Below are positions 1-10,622 of a stretch of 64,000 bases of DNA, in pieces. The first letter of the stretch is position 1, and each line of letters begins with the position of its first letter. The stretch spans positions 39,344,001 to 39,408,000 of the forward strand of contig JBAIAC010000008.1 of the NCBI GenBank assembly GCA_037349315.1, read 5' to 3'. The notes under the pieces are model-generated. The model had not been told where the DNA came from, made no database searches, and saw only the letters and a program-made list of their open reading frames with translations. A program made the position numbers and the translations under genes. The DNA is from Chelydra serpentina (taxonomy: Eukaryota > Chordata > Testudines > Chelydridae).

Positions 1-360
1 ATGAAACCCTACACAGGGAGCCTTGACACCAGCAAGGAACGGTTCAACTACAGGCTGAGCCAGTGCAGAATGACTGTGGAGTGTGCTTTTGGCCGTTTGA
101 AGGGCCGCTGGCGATCTCTATATGGGAAGCTGGACTTGGCCGAACACAGCATCCCAACGGTTATATCCGCGTGCTGTACCCTCCATAATATTTGTGAAGG
201 GAAGGGTGAAATGTTCACTCAGGCGTGGACCTCAAAGGTTCAACACCTGGAGACTGAATTTGCACAGCCAGAGAGCAGGGCTATTAGAGGGGCCCAGCGT
301 TGGGCTGCAAGGATTAGGGATGCCTTGAGGGAGAAATTTGAGGCTGAAAACCACCAGTAA
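1..360 (+). pseudogene. Harbinger transposase (HARBI1-like), C-terminal part
   Basis: The frame is open from base 1, so the apparent start is the window edge and not the true start. It covers the end of the DDE nuclease domain: the segment CRMTVECAFGRLKGRW holds the third catalytic residue (Glu), followed by the conserved CCTLHNIC block and a basic tail ending in a TAA stop at 358-360. It is nearly identical to the end of the copy at 46536-47783. Where that copy has an amber codon after MFT, this copy keeps a sense Gln codon (MFTQAWTS), so this C-terminus is intact. Whether the rest of the gene is intact cannot be seen. It is typed as pseudogene only because the visible gene is partial. Confidence 0.85.
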
Positions 361-632
361 TGTGTGCTGCCCTGCACGACCCTAAAGTGAAGTGGTTCCA
401 ATGTTACCAGTTATCTGTCTTTGCTAAGCTGATTTGTGTTTGCTCAGCTCACTTGCGTTGCCTGTTTCTTTCCTGGGCTAAAGTATCTTTTTTCCTTATG
501 CAATCATAAAGACTGTTTTCACATCCAAAGAATCCGTTTATTACAGAGAAAATACATGTATTAAAAAGAAACACAACTGCTTGTGAGACAGAAAGGGCAA
601 GGGGGTGGTGGGTGGTGTGGGGAAGGGTTCAA

Positions 633-2394
633 TCACAGGGTATGGTATGTCCTGCTTTCATACTCGGGCTTCCTGTCTGGAGTGCTGTGCAGTGAGTGCT
701 GCACTTCAGAATGTCTATAATTCGGGATGGGAGTTGAGTGCAGTGGGTAAGGGTCATAGTTTCCAGAGCTGTCTGGTGAAGCTACAGGTGTTGGGGGCAT
801 TTGGTGTGGGCGATAAGAACCTGAATGTTGGGTGAAGTGGGCAGGTGTTGACATGGGGGCACAAGGGAAAGTGTTTTGGGACACTGACTGCAGGGGGGGG
901 GCGGGTGCGGTACTGCTCCGCCTGCATGGCGACGAGCACCTGGATAGAGTCCGCTTGGCGCGCCAAGATGCTAATCAGTTCCTTTGTGCTTTCATGCCGG
1001 AGCTGCATGCTTTGCCGCCGGTGCGCTGCGTTTTCCTGGCAGAGCCTGCTTTCACTCTCCCTCCACTCCTGAGCCTTTTGATTCTCTTTAAGAGACTGGT
1101 TCATAACTTCCTGCATCATGTCTTCTTTCGTTCTTCTGGGCCTCCTCCTGAGCCTTTGGAGTCTCTCAGCCGGTGATAAGACGGACGGCGGAGATCTCAA
1201 GGTTGCATCTTGAAGGCAAAATGCAACATTTAACAGAGGCATCATTGTTTTATGCCAGACAGAGCAATGATTCCCCCACACTAAGGAGGGCGCACACAGT
1301 CTCCAAAACAGCACAATTTTCCCGTCCCAAACAGAGCACACAGAACCCACAGGAGCCCCAAAATGGTGAGTAAGCACAGGGTAAAGGGGGACTGATTGTT
1401 TCACGGATGTACTGTCCGACGGGTTTCTGTGCCTTGGGGAGAGCCAACAGCTGCAGGGGGAACCTACACAGAACACTATCCCCACATTTTCCACAGGAGT
1501 TCGTCCTGGAAGATATCTCGCTGCTGAGGGTGTCCGGGGAAGCAAGGGAGGGTCTTCTACTGCAATGCGGCTTCCGCCCTGGCCCATATGCAGCTTGCCT
1601 GTGTGCAGCAATGGTCCCCTCGCGGCACAGTGGCGCGGACACGTTTCCCTGAATGGGACAAGGACCACGGCGGCTCTCCCAATAAACCTGCGCAAGCGCA
1701 TTGCCCACGTTCTGGCTGAGACTTTCGAAGAGATTACAGTGGCCGATTTCTCCGATGTGATAGACCACATCAATGCGCTCTTCCGCATCTAGGCATGCAT
1801 GCAGCCCAAACCCTCCTCGCCCAAGGACCCCACACCGAAAAAACTCCTTCCCGAAAATAAAAGCTGCTTACCGTGAACCTGCTCTTCTCTTTCTCCCCCA
1901 ACGCGTACCGGCCGCTGCGACTGGCTCCCTTCCTGTTGGCTCAAGAACAGCTCCTGGCTGCATGCACCCAGGGAGTCAGGGGTGTCTCCCCCAGCCACAG
2001 CACCCTCGCTCCTGTTTTCTTCAACCCCCTCCTCCTCCTCCTCGTCCCACTCTCCCATGTCCACGGTGGTGCTCAGAACAGTAGTGGGGTCACCCCCAAG
2101 TATTGCATCCAGCTCTTTGTAGAATCGGCAGGTTTTGGGGGGAGCACCCGAGCGGCTGTTTGCCTCGCGGGCTTTCTGGTATGCACTCCGCAGCTCCTTT
2201 ACTTTTATCCTGCACTGCATTGTGTCCCGGTCATGGCCCCTTTCAATCATGGCCCTTGATATCTGGCCGAAAGTATCAAAATTCCTCCGGCTGGATTGCA
2301 GCTAGGACTGGACAGCTTCCTCCCCCCAAACAGCGATGAGGTCCAGCAACTCGGTATTGTGCCATACTGGGGTTCGTCTGGCACGTGGAGGCAT
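633..2394 (-). pseudogene. Myb/SANT-like partner gene of Harbinger copy 1, disrupted
   Basis: Reading on the minus strand from the ATG at 2394, exon 1 runs to a good donor (G|GTAAGC) at 1872. It encodes a trihelix/Myb-SANT-like DNA-binding domain: WHNTELLDLIAVWG at the start, then the basic helix IKVKELRSAYQKAREANSRSG and CRFYKELDAILG, followed by an acidic Glu-rich tract. Exon 2, a charged coiled-coil-like region rich in Gln and Glu with a Pro-rich tail, ends at 633. Two lesions are visible against copy 2: an amber TAG at codon 31 (2304-2302) and one extra C in a C-run near 892-901, which shifts the frame before the tail. In PIF/Harbinger systems this protein binds the transposase and the terminal repeats and helps nuclear import; that role is family knowledge. 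The intron boundary at the exon 2 side is not determined. Confidence 0.8.
1497..1792 (+). pseudogene. Conserved third frame in Harbinger copy 1 (frameshifted copy)
   Basis: On the strand opposite the Myb-like gene, inside its intron, a frame follows a strong acceptor-like sequence (ccccacattttccacag, ending 1496). It begins EFVLEDISLLRVSGEA and ends HINALFRI with a TAG at 1790-1792. The counterpart in copy 2 (45407-45105) is a continuous 100-codon frame. Here a net 7-base difference around 1619-1626 shifts the frame, so the two halves lie in different frames. Function unknown; see findings. Confidence 0.45.
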
Positions 2395-2798
2395 GGTTAC
2401 CTGGAAAGATGCGCTGAGAGCACTCCATGCCTGGCTGAGCAAACAGGAAGGGGATATTTAAAATTCCAAGAGAATTTAAAGGGTCGGAGTGGCGCTTGGT
2501 CACCTGAGGCCAGGGCAGTAGTTCTAATTGATGACCAGAGTGGCTAGAACAGGCATTGTGGGATACTTCCGAATACTTCTGGAGGCCAATAACCGCACAT
2601 TGGGTGGCCACACTGTAGCCGCAGCGCACCAGCAGCAGCGCAACAAACGTTATTCCTCTCGGGGAGGTGGAGTACATGCAGCGCTGTACCTGAGGAGATG
2701 CAGCGCTGCACGTGCCTTGCGAGTGTAGCCAGTTAGTGAGTTACAGCGCTGCAGGCAGTTTTATTGCACTGTAACTCGTGAGTGTAGCCAAGGCCTAA

Positions 2799-3150
2799 GG
2801 GTGGCAATACCATACCATGCTATCTTTACTTCTGCACTGTTAGTCGCAGCGACTTTGCCTTCAGAGCTGGGCTGCTGGCCAGCAGGCGCTGCTCTTTGGC
2901 TGCCCAGCTCTGAAGGTAGCGCTGCCGCCAGCAGCTGTGCAGTAGTAAGGGTAGCAGTACCACAGTACAGTACCCTCTACAATAACCTTGCGACTCCCCC
3001 CACACCTCTTTTTTGGGTCAGGATCCCCAGCATTACAACACTGAAATTTCATATTTAAATATCTGAAATAATGAAATTTACCGTTTTTAAAATCCTATGA
3101 CTGACTGAAATTGATCAAAATGGACCACGAATTTGGTATGGCCCTAGCTA
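2799..3150. mobile_element. Decayed non-autonomous DNA repeat
   Basis: The segment from about 2800 to 3150 looks like a common vertebrate MITE-type repeat: it contains the tract ending tgaaattgatcaaaatggac and gaatttggtatggccc that I recognise from dispersed sauropsid repeats, preceded by a GC-rich stretch with inverted pieces (cagagctgggctgctgg / cagctctgaag). No target-site duplication was defined. Class not certain (hAT-like guessed). Confidence 0.35.
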
Positions 3151-3473
3151 TAGAGTAGGTAGAAATGCAAATTTCTGCATTTCTTTAATTTACCTTCAGT
3201 GCCATTCTACTTACTCTTGTAAATTCGAACTCATAATGAAATCATAATTACAGTGCGCTTCATTGACTGTTCAGACATGAGAATAGAATTTATGGCTTTG
3301 CTTTGTGATCCATTGGCCCAATGACTGAATTGCTTGCAAAGCACTCTAGATGGAACTTTGGTATCCGAACAGCTTGTAAATTCATAAAATATGTTCTCCA
3401 ATTATAGATTAGTCAGGCTTAGATATCTCAGAATATAATTAAAATTTAAAATGTCTTATATTTTTATCAACAG

Positions 3474-3575
3474 GCTGAAAGTGAGCTCTCTCTGGCAAGA
3501 AAAATGGCACAGTGGAAACCATGGGAGCCTTTAGTTGAAGAACCTCCTACTGACCAATGGCGATGGCCAATATAA
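3474..3575 (+). CDS. NDUFA5: NDUFA5, last coding exon
   Basis: NDUFA5 is the 13 kDa (B13) accessory subunit of mitochondrial complex I, in the peripheral arm on the matrix side. The exon follows an acceptor (tttttatcaacag, ending 3473) and encodes 33 residues plus TAA: it begins [19 protein letters not shown] and ends [13 protein letters not shown]. This corresponds closely to the C-terminus of the vertebrate protein ([13 protein letters not shown] and DQWxWPI are the hallmark residues). It starts in phase 0. Upstream exons are not in the window, so the preceding intron extends beyond position 1 and contains the Harbinger copy. The next gene downstream on the same strand is IQUB, which supports both assignments. 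Confidence 0.95.
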   Translation, partial: AESELSLARKMAQWKPWEPLVEEPPTDQWRWPI

Positions 3576-4312
3576 TAGTCAGCGTTATGTCTGTACCTAC
3601 TTGAGAATCGAAAAAAACACTTAAATATTAGTATCGTGTTACTGAAAATGGTTTGTCTTTAAATTAAAGAAAATAGCTTTTGTATATGATTTGTTTTGCC
3701 TCAATATCTATTTACATTTAGCAGGATGTAAAGGTCCAGTCTGACTTTCTTGCAAAAATGCTTTACTAAAACTTTAAGCTATTGGGCAGTCTGATTAATT
3801 TTCTTTCCTAGCTTGATGATTAACAATATATTTAAGTAGAAACAAACTTTCTTCTGTGTAATTACCCTTCTTTTCTTGTTTGATCCACTTGACATTTTAT
3901 CACCATGGAAGCAATTTTCATGTCTCAGACTCTGGATTGTGACTACACTGAACTGGCCAAGGCAATAAGAGGAAGAGGTGAACTGCATTTTACACAAATG
4001 CTTGATGATCAGCCCTGGTGAGATAAATACCCATAAAACTGTGTGTCCGTTTGATATTTTTGATTAAATTGTTACCTTTGTAAAGTTCGGAAGTCACTCT
4101 GGGGGAAAAGCAAATAATAAACAAGTCTGCAACCAAAATTATAAAACTAATGGAGGCAAAAAAGTACTAAACTTAAAGTCCCACTACCCTTCCACACGTG
4201 AATTTTGTTTGATAGTGTGCTAGTAATTTTTAAAGACTTGGAGAATCACTGAGGATAATCCTAAAGTATACAAATGCATCTATAACTCAGCTCATGCTGT
4301 GTTGATTGTGAA
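3576..4312 (+). other. NDUFA5: NDUFA5 3' UTR and downstream flank
   Basis: AT-rich non-coding sequence after the NDUFA5 stop. Candidate polyadenylation signals are ATTAAA at 3663-3668 and AATAAA at 4116-4121; which one is used cannot be told from sequence. No repeat recognised before the CR1 copy starting near 4313. Confidence 0.5.
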
Positions 4313-6260
4313 CTAACATAAGAATGGCCATACTGGGTCAGACCAAAGGTCCATCCAGCCCAGTATCCTGTCCACTGACAGTGGCCAATGCCAGGTGCCC
4401 CGGAGTGAGTGGACCTAACAGGTAATGATCAAGTGATCTCTCTCCTGCCATCCATTCCCCCCCCCCCCCCCCCCCCCCCCGACACACAGAGGCTAACGAC
4501 ACCATTCCTTACCCATCCTGGTTAATAGCCATTAATAGACTTCATCTCCATGAATTTATCCAGTTCTCTTTTAAACCCTGTTATTGTCCTAGCCTTCACA
4601 GCCTCCTCAGGCAAGGAGTTCCACAGGTTGACTGCGCTGTGTGAAGAACTTCCTTTTATATGTTGTAAACCTGCTCCCCACTAATTTCATTGGGTGGCCC
4701 CTAGTTCTTCTATTATGGGAAGAAGTAAATAACTTTTCCTTATTTACTTCCTCCACACCACTCATAATTTTATATACCTCTATCATATCCCCCCCCCAGT
4801 CTCCTCTTTTCCAAGCTAAAAAGTCCTAGCCTCTTTAATCTCTCCTCATATGGGACCCGTTCCAAACCCCTAATCATTTTAGTTGCCCTTCTCTGAACCT
4901 TTTCTAATGCCACTGTATCTATTTTGAGATGAGACCACATTTGTACGCAGTATTCAAGATGTGGGCGCACCAGGAATTTGTATAAGGGCAAGAAGATATT
5001 CTCCGTCTTATTCTCTATCCCTTTTTTAATGATTCCTAACATCCTGTTTGCTTTTTTGACTGCCGCTGCACACGGCATGGATGTCTTCAGGGAACTATCC
5101 ACGATGACTCCAAGATCTTTTTCCTGATTAGTTGTAGCTAAATTAGCCCCCATCATATTGTATGTATAGTTGGGGTTATTTTTTCCAATGTGCATTACTT
5201 TACATTTATCCACATTAAATTTAATTTGTCATTTTGTTACCCAATCATATAGTTTTGTGAGATCTTTTTGAAGTTCTTCGCAGTCTGCTTTGGTCTTAAC
5301 TATCTTGAGCAGCTTAGTATCATCTGCAAACTTTGCCATCTCACTGTTTACCCCTTCTTCCAAAACATCTATGAATAAGTTGAAAAGGATTGGTCCTAGG
5401 ACTGACCCTTGGGGAACACCACTAGCTACCCCTCTCCATTCTGAAAATTTACCATTTATTTCTACCCTTTGTTCCCTGTCTTTTAACCAGTTTTCAATCT
5501 ATGAAAGGATCTTCCCTCTTATCCCATGGCAACTTAATTTACGTAAGAGCCTTTGGTGAGGGACCTTGTCAAAGGCTTTCTGGAAATTTAAGTACACTAT
5601 GTCGATTGGATCTCCCTTATCCACATGTTTGACCCATTCAAAGAACTCTAAGAGATTAGTAAGACATGACTTCCCTTTACAGAAACCATGTTGACTTTTG
5701 TCCAACAATTTATGTTCTTCTATGTGTCTGACAATTTTATTCTTTACTATTGTTTCAATTAATTTGCCTGGTACTGACGTTAGACTTACCGGTCTGTAAT
5801 TGGCAGGATCACCTCTAGAGCTTTTTAAAAATATTGGCGTTACATTAGCTATCTTCCAGTCATTGGGTACAGAAGTTGATTTAAAGGACAGGTTACAAAC
5901 CCTAGTTAATAGTTCCGCAATTTCACATTTGAGTTCTTTCAGAACTCTTGGGTGAATGCCATCTGATCCCGGTGACTGGTTACAGTTAAGTTTATCAATT
6001 AGTTCCAAAACCTCCTCTAGTGACACTTCAGTCTGTGACAATTCCTCAGATTTGTCACCTACAAAAGAGGGCTCAGGTTTGGGAATCTCCCCAGCGTCCT
6101 CAGCCGTGAAGACAGAAGCAAAGAATTCATTTAGTTTCTCCACAATGACTTTATCATCTTTAAGTGCTCCTTTTGTATCTTTATCGTCCAGGGGCCCCAC
6201 TGGTTGTTTAGCAGGCTTCCTGCTTCTGACGTATTTAAAAAACATTTTATTACCTTTGGA
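4313..6260 (-). mobile_element. CR1 LINE, 5'-truncated, antisense
   Basis: Minus-strand CR1 retrotransposon with the 3' terminus at the left (cataagaatggcc, the reverse of the CR1 end ...ggccattcttatg). ORF2 is recognisable in pieces: 6245-5499 encodes reverse-transcriptase motifs (FFKYVRSRKP at the start, LNCNQSPGSDGIHPRVLKEL, DWKIANVTPIFLK, NYRPVSLTS, FQKAFDKVPHQ). The catalytic FADDTKL motif lies in the reverse complement near 5315-5335, and 5213-4770 encodes the C-terminal part (RRATKMIRGL, RLKRLGLFSLEKRRL). Stops and frame changes between the pieces make it inactive. The 5' end is truncated at about 6260, so the endonuclease is absent. A run of about 28 C near 4457-4481 lies in its 3' UTR. 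Confidence 0.9.
4457..4481. repeat. Poly-C homopolymer run
   Basis: An uninterrupted C-run inside the CR1 3' UTR, probably grown by slippage. Its exact length may be an assembly artefact. Confidence 0.8.
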
Positions 6261-6592
6261 GTTTGAGCAACTGGCATATAACCTTCAGATAAAAAAACGT
6301 GACATTTGTAATTGATAGTTTGGGCCAGATTGTTTTTCCTTTTGACTTAATGGGAATAGAGTAAGGCCATTTGTGATTAAAAGATTCCAATGTGCTTAAT
6401 AAACTTGTAGAGTTCAACATTGAACATTGTCCCACAGTATTCTTGCCAGCAATATAAAGTAGTATGGATTGGATGAATGGACTAAAAGGTGGATAGAAAG
6501 CTGGCTTTATCGTCAGGCTCAATGGGTAGTGATCAACAGCTCGATGTCTAGTTGGCAGCCAGTATGAAGCGAAGTGCCCCAGGGGTCGGGTT

Positions 6593-7100
6593 CAGAGCCG
6601 TAACTAGGAATTTCTGCGTCCAAGGCAGGGGCGCAGAAATTCCTAGGGGCTTACCCTCCGCCGAATTGCTGCTGAAGCCACAGCACCGGCGGACCTCCCG
6701 CAGGCAAGCAGAAGCGGCTTCGGCGGCAGTTCGGCGGAGGGTATTTTTAGCAGCCACCGAAGCCGCTTCCGCTTACCTGCGGGAGGTCCACCGGTCTGTG
6801 TGCCGAAGGCCCCCTCCGCTGAATTGCCACCGAAGCCGCGGCACCAGCAGACCTCCCGCAGGTAAGCGGAAGCGGCTTCGGCTGCAGGGCGGAAGTGCCC
6901 GCTTCCGCTTACCTGCTGGAGGTCCGCTGGTGCCGCGGCTTCGGCGGCAATTCGGTGGAGGGGGCCTTCTCCACACACACCGACGGACCTCCCGCAGGTA
7001 AGCGGGGGTGGCTTCGGCAGCTGGGGAGGACGGGCGCGCCCCTGGCAGCAGTGCGCCCCAAGGCGAGTGCCTCACTCGCCTCGCCCTCGTTACGGCCCTG
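6593..7100. mobile_element. hAT-type MITE with internal inverted GC-rich repeats
   Basis: 508 bp element bounded by inverted ends CAGAGCCGTAAC and GTTACGGCCCTG and by a perfect 8-bp duplication gtcgggtt (6585-6592 and 7101-7108) within CR1 sequence. An 8-bp duplication and CAG-type ends fit hAT. The interior repeats a module (acctcccgcaggtaagcgga with gcttcggc) several times in both orientations, so most of the element can fold back. Long frames here on both strands are shadows of these palindromic modules. Confidence 0.85.
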
Positions 7101-7556
7101 GTCGGGTTCAACATCTTTATTAATGAGCTGGATGATGGGATGAATTGCACCCTCAGCAAGTTTGCAGATGACACTAAGATGGGAGGAAGAAGTAGATACC
7201 CTGGACGGTAGAGCTAGGGTCCAGAGTGACAAATCGGAGGATTGGGCCAAAAAAAAAAATCTGATTAGGTTCAAGAGGGACAAGTGCAGAGTGCTGCACT
7301 TAGGAAGGAAGAATCTCATGCATCGCTACAGCCTGGGGACCGATTGGCTAAGCAGCAGTTCTGCAGAAAAGGACCTAGGGATTACAGTGGATGAGAAATG
7401 GATATGAGTCAGCAGTGTGCCCTTGTTGCCAAGAAGGCCATCTATTGGATTGTATTAGTAGGAGCATTACCAGGAGATCGAGGGAAGTGATTATTCCCTT
7501 CTATTTGGCACTGGGGAGGCCACGCCTGGAGTATTGTATCCTTTTTTGGTCCCCCC

Positions 7557-8703
7557 TGTGACGGGTTGGGGCCACAGAAACCTGCTTGGTGCTGCCACCT
7601 GGTGTGCCAAGGCTGCTTCTGCCCCTGCTTCCAGGCCTTTTCCAGCTTGGGATTCCCGAATCCTGTCTGTTTTGAGTCAGATTCCACTGATCTGCTGCAA
7701 ACACAGACCCAGGTCCGAACCAAGTCCACTCACCACTGTAAGGCCCCTGGAAGCGCTCTTGCCTTTGACACCCAGCTGCTCAACTCCAAGGAGGTCCAAA
7801 CCCTTAATAAATCCGTTTTACCCTGTATAAAGCTTATACAGGGTAAACTCATAAATAGTTCGCCTTCTATTTCAAAGATAGAAACATATGCTCAACTGTT
7901 TGCTTTCCCCTCGGCACCAACTCGTACTCAAGGAAACTTAATAAGTAAAAAGTGATTTTAATAAGTACAGAAAATAGGATTTAAGTGAGTTCAATTAGTG
8001 ACAGACAGAACAAAGCAAGTTACTTAGTAAAATAAAATAAAATACGCACGTCTATGTCTATTCAAAGTTAACACAGATAAAAGCCTCACCGGATTCGAAT
8101 ATTTTCCTTTTTACAGGCTGTAGAATCAGCCTGGGTCCAGCTGAGCCCAGCGGCCTCTCACACCCCCCTAGTGTCTTTGTCCTTTGTTCAGTTCCCCTCA
8201 GGAATGTCCTTGGGGGGGTGGAGAGCCTCTCCCTTTAGCCAGCTGAAGACAAAATGGAAGGGTCTTGCAAGGGCTTTTATAGCCTTTCTTCCTCTCCCTG
8301 CGTAGGATCCAGTTGCCCTGGAGTTTTGGGATCACATGGGCAAGTCACCTGCCCATGCGCCCTAACCAGTCTAACCAGTTGCATTCCAGACCCGGCCCCA
8401 ATGTGGATTGGGGTCTGCAACGTCTTTTGTCTGTCAAGTGCTCGCATTTAACAGGCATTCTTTGCTCCAAAGATGATCCCATGCACTTACAAAGGCTATG
8501 TACAAAACCAGCAAATATAAAACCAATCTTCATAACTCCAACTACAACAATGATACATGCATATAAACAGGAGGAGTAAATTCAGTAGGTCATAACTTTC
8601 ACAGAGATATGTTACATGGCACATGTAGCATAAAACATATTTTAGTTACATATATACATCTATAAGCATCTCCCCATAAAGTTTTATGGGGAACACCGTC
8701 ACA
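7557..8703 (+). mobile_element. Solo LTR, family A, copy 1
   Basis: 1147 bp, begins TGTGACGGGTTGG, ends CACCGTCACA and is flanked by CCCCCC on both sides (7551-7556, 8704-8709) within the CR1. The second copy at 31410-32590 shares both ends and the interior and has a clear 5-bp duplication. TG...CA termini, length and target duplication fit a solo LTR left by recombination; no coding region. The interior holds a perfect 14-bp-arm palindrome at 7817-7847 and AATAAA-rich sequence near 8029-8043. The retrovirus or retrotransposon family of origin is not determined. Confidence 0.75.
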
Positions 8704-8818
8704 CCCCCCACTACAGAAGGGATGTGGACAAATTGGAGAGAGTCCAGTGGAGGGCAACAAAAATGATTAGGGGGCTGGGAGACTTACGAGAAGAGGCTGA
8801 GGGAACTGGGGTTATTTA

Positions 8819-8957
8819 GCACAACCAGGGTTGTGAGTTCAATCCTTGAGGGGGGCCATTTAGGGATCTGGGGCAAAAAAAATTGGTCCTGCTTTGAGCA
8901 GGGGGTTGGACTAGATGACCTCCTAAGGTCCCTTCCAACCCTGATATTCTATGATAG
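8819..8957 (+). mobile_element. CR1-tailed tRNA-derived SINE, 5'-truncated
   Basis: Contains a pol III B-box-like segment (gtgagttcaatcc, about 8832-8844), a linker (atttagggatctggggcaaa) and a CR1-like 3' tail (ggactagatgacctcctaag ... tattctatgata). A tRNA-related head fused to a CR1 tail is the structure of the turtle pol III/CryI SINEs, mobilised by CR1 reverse transcriptase. The A box is missing. It interrupts the CR1 block at 8704-9314. Confidence 0.75.
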
Positions 8958-9314
8958 TCTGCAGAAGAGTGAGGAGATTTGATGGCAGCCTTCAACTACC
9001 TGAAGGGGGGCTCCAAAGAGGATGGATCTAGGCTGTTCCTAGGGGTGGCAGATGACACAACAAGAAGCAATGGTCTCAAGTTGCAGTGCGGGAGGTCTAG
9101 GGTTGGATATTACTAAACACTATTTTACTAGAAGGGTGGTGAAGCACTGGAATGGGTTACCTCGGGAGGTGGTGGAATCTCCATCCTTAAGAGGTTAAAG
9201 GCCCAGCTTGACAAAGCCCTGGCTGGGATGATTTAGTTGATGTTGGTCCTGCTTTGAGCAGTAGATTGAACTAGATGACCTCCTGAGGTCTCTTGCAACC
9301 TAATATTCTATGAT

Positions 9315-10500
9315 TGAAAATGTCCAGTGTAACAGTCAGAAATCACAGGGATCAAAGCCAAGGCTATTTTTATTCATTCCTTTAGTACCATGATCCAAGT
9401 AATGCTTTCAGGTTTGCACGTGACATATAGTCCCTGAGGAAGAGTATGTGAGCTAACAGTGCAGTTTTATACAAAAGAACTCACAGTGAGCATTAAAGAT
9501 TTAGATTAATAGATTGCCAGTACAGTCATATGTAAAACAGCTAGTTTTGGAGAGGCTATTTCCTTAACTAAAAATCTGTTGCATTTAGGGACTTGGATAA
9601 TGTTGCTTGCAAGAGAACTCTATTCTGCAATTCATTGTGCAGATACCATGATGTTAGCAAGCAGGGTGCACTACAGGCAATTATGTACATTAAAGGATTG
9701 TTCTTACTGCTATATGAACTTTAGTGAATACTTACTTTAAATCAGTGCCCAATTCTGGTCCACAGGGTTTCTAAAATGTGAATGTTGAAGGGATAGGACT
9801 GGCATACAGGAAAACCAGGGGACCAATTGAAGCTTTTCAAATTTTGGATAACAGTTCTTCACATAAGGAAAGACTACAACTAAAATCCCAAAACGTTGGG
9901 TAGTTATGTGGAACTTATTTCACGTTAATTGTATATACTAAGGCAATTGACCTCTTGCGGGGGATAATTAACAAGCCCAAAGAAAGTCAGTGATGAGGTA
10001 TTTTCAGTGTGGTTTAGGATATGGTAAAGCTAGAACTCTGTACACAGTATGCATGTTTCATTTGCTAAGCCCACTTGATTAAACCGTTCTTCCCAAATGC
10101 ACCCCCCTCACCCTTGTTTTGCAAAGGCTATTTGTTTTCTTCCCATTTAAAAAAAAAAAAAGTTTTAGCACTGCTGTTTAGAAGAGTATTATTACAAAGG
10201 GTTGGAATCCCTGCTATAAAAATTGATTGTATAGTATAAATGCTATTAGACTTAAAAGCTAAAGTAAGGGATTGTCTACATGGCTAGCTAGTGCACATGT
10301 GCACTGTAATATTTTCAATATAAGTATTTTCAGGTAAGGAGTAGCCAACTGCACATGCAAAATATTTCATGTACTATTTTAAGCAAATTATCAGATTATA
10401 CTGGTAAACTGACATTGACTGGGACCCTGCTTTGAGTTGATACTGATACAGAAATAAGAGCTCCAGAATGTTGAGGATTCCAGTCTGTGGCTGAGGAAGT
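9315..10500. other. Intergenic sequence, nothing recognised
   Basis: AT-rich, no long frame and no repeat family I can name. Confidence 0.4.
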
Positions 10501-10516
10501 AACAGTTTATTTGGTG

Positions 10517-10606
10517 AAAGCGACAAAGGGTCCTGTGGCACCTTATAGACTAACAGAGGTATTGAAGCATAAATTTTCGTGGGTGAATACCCACTTCTTC
10601 GGACGC
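10517..10606 (-). mobile_element. Penelope-like element tail, 90 bp insertion
   Basis: A 90-bp piece of the Penelope terminal region (gtcctgtggcaccttatagac ... gggtgaatacccacttcttc) is flanked by a perfect 16-bp duplication, aacagtttatttggtg, at 10501-10516 and 10607-10622. The duplication shows that this short fragment was inserted as such and is not the remnant of a larger element. Confidence 0.85.
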
Positions 10607-10622
10607 AACAGTTTATTTGGTG

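Larger units (their letters stand above)
1..2795 (-). mobile_element. PIF/Harbinger DNA transposon, copy 1 (truncated by window edge)
   Basis: Autonomous-type Harbinger element lying in the NDUFA5 intron before the last exon. Its right end is the inverted terminal repeat AGTGTAGCCAAGGCC followed by the target triplet TAA (2796-2798), matching the left end of the second copy at 44073 in opposite orientation. The visible part carries the 3' end of the transposase gene (+ strand) and a Myb/SANT-like partner gene (- strand), the usual two-gene convergent layout of the family. The other end and the transposase N-terminus are outside the window. Both genes are separately annotated; the Myb-like gene is broken. 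Strand is given by the Myb-like gene so as to match the orientation used for copy 2. Confidence 0.9.
6475..9314 (+). mobile_element. CR1 LINE fragment split by three later insertions
   Basis: A single plus-strand CR1 3' fragment can be followed through the blocks 6475-6592, 7101-7556, 8704-8818 and 8957-9314. It carries RT pieces (FINELDDGMNCTLSKFADDTKMGG near 7110-7185, including the FADD catalytic motif), the C-terminal region and the typical end (ctagatgacctcctgaggtc, then attctatgatt). The blocks are separated by a hAT MITE, a solo LTR and a CR1-tailed SINE, so this CR1 predates all three. No intact ORF remains. Confidence 0.85.

Noticed and set aside
754..1788. 344-codon minus-strand frame across the Myb-like gene's intron and exon 2 in Harbinger copy 1
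   Set aside because: It reads through the intron and a frameshifted tail; only its middle part is the real exon 2.
6552..7319. Overlapping Arg/Pro-rich frames on both strands
   Set aside because: Shadows of the palindromic modules of the hAT MITE.
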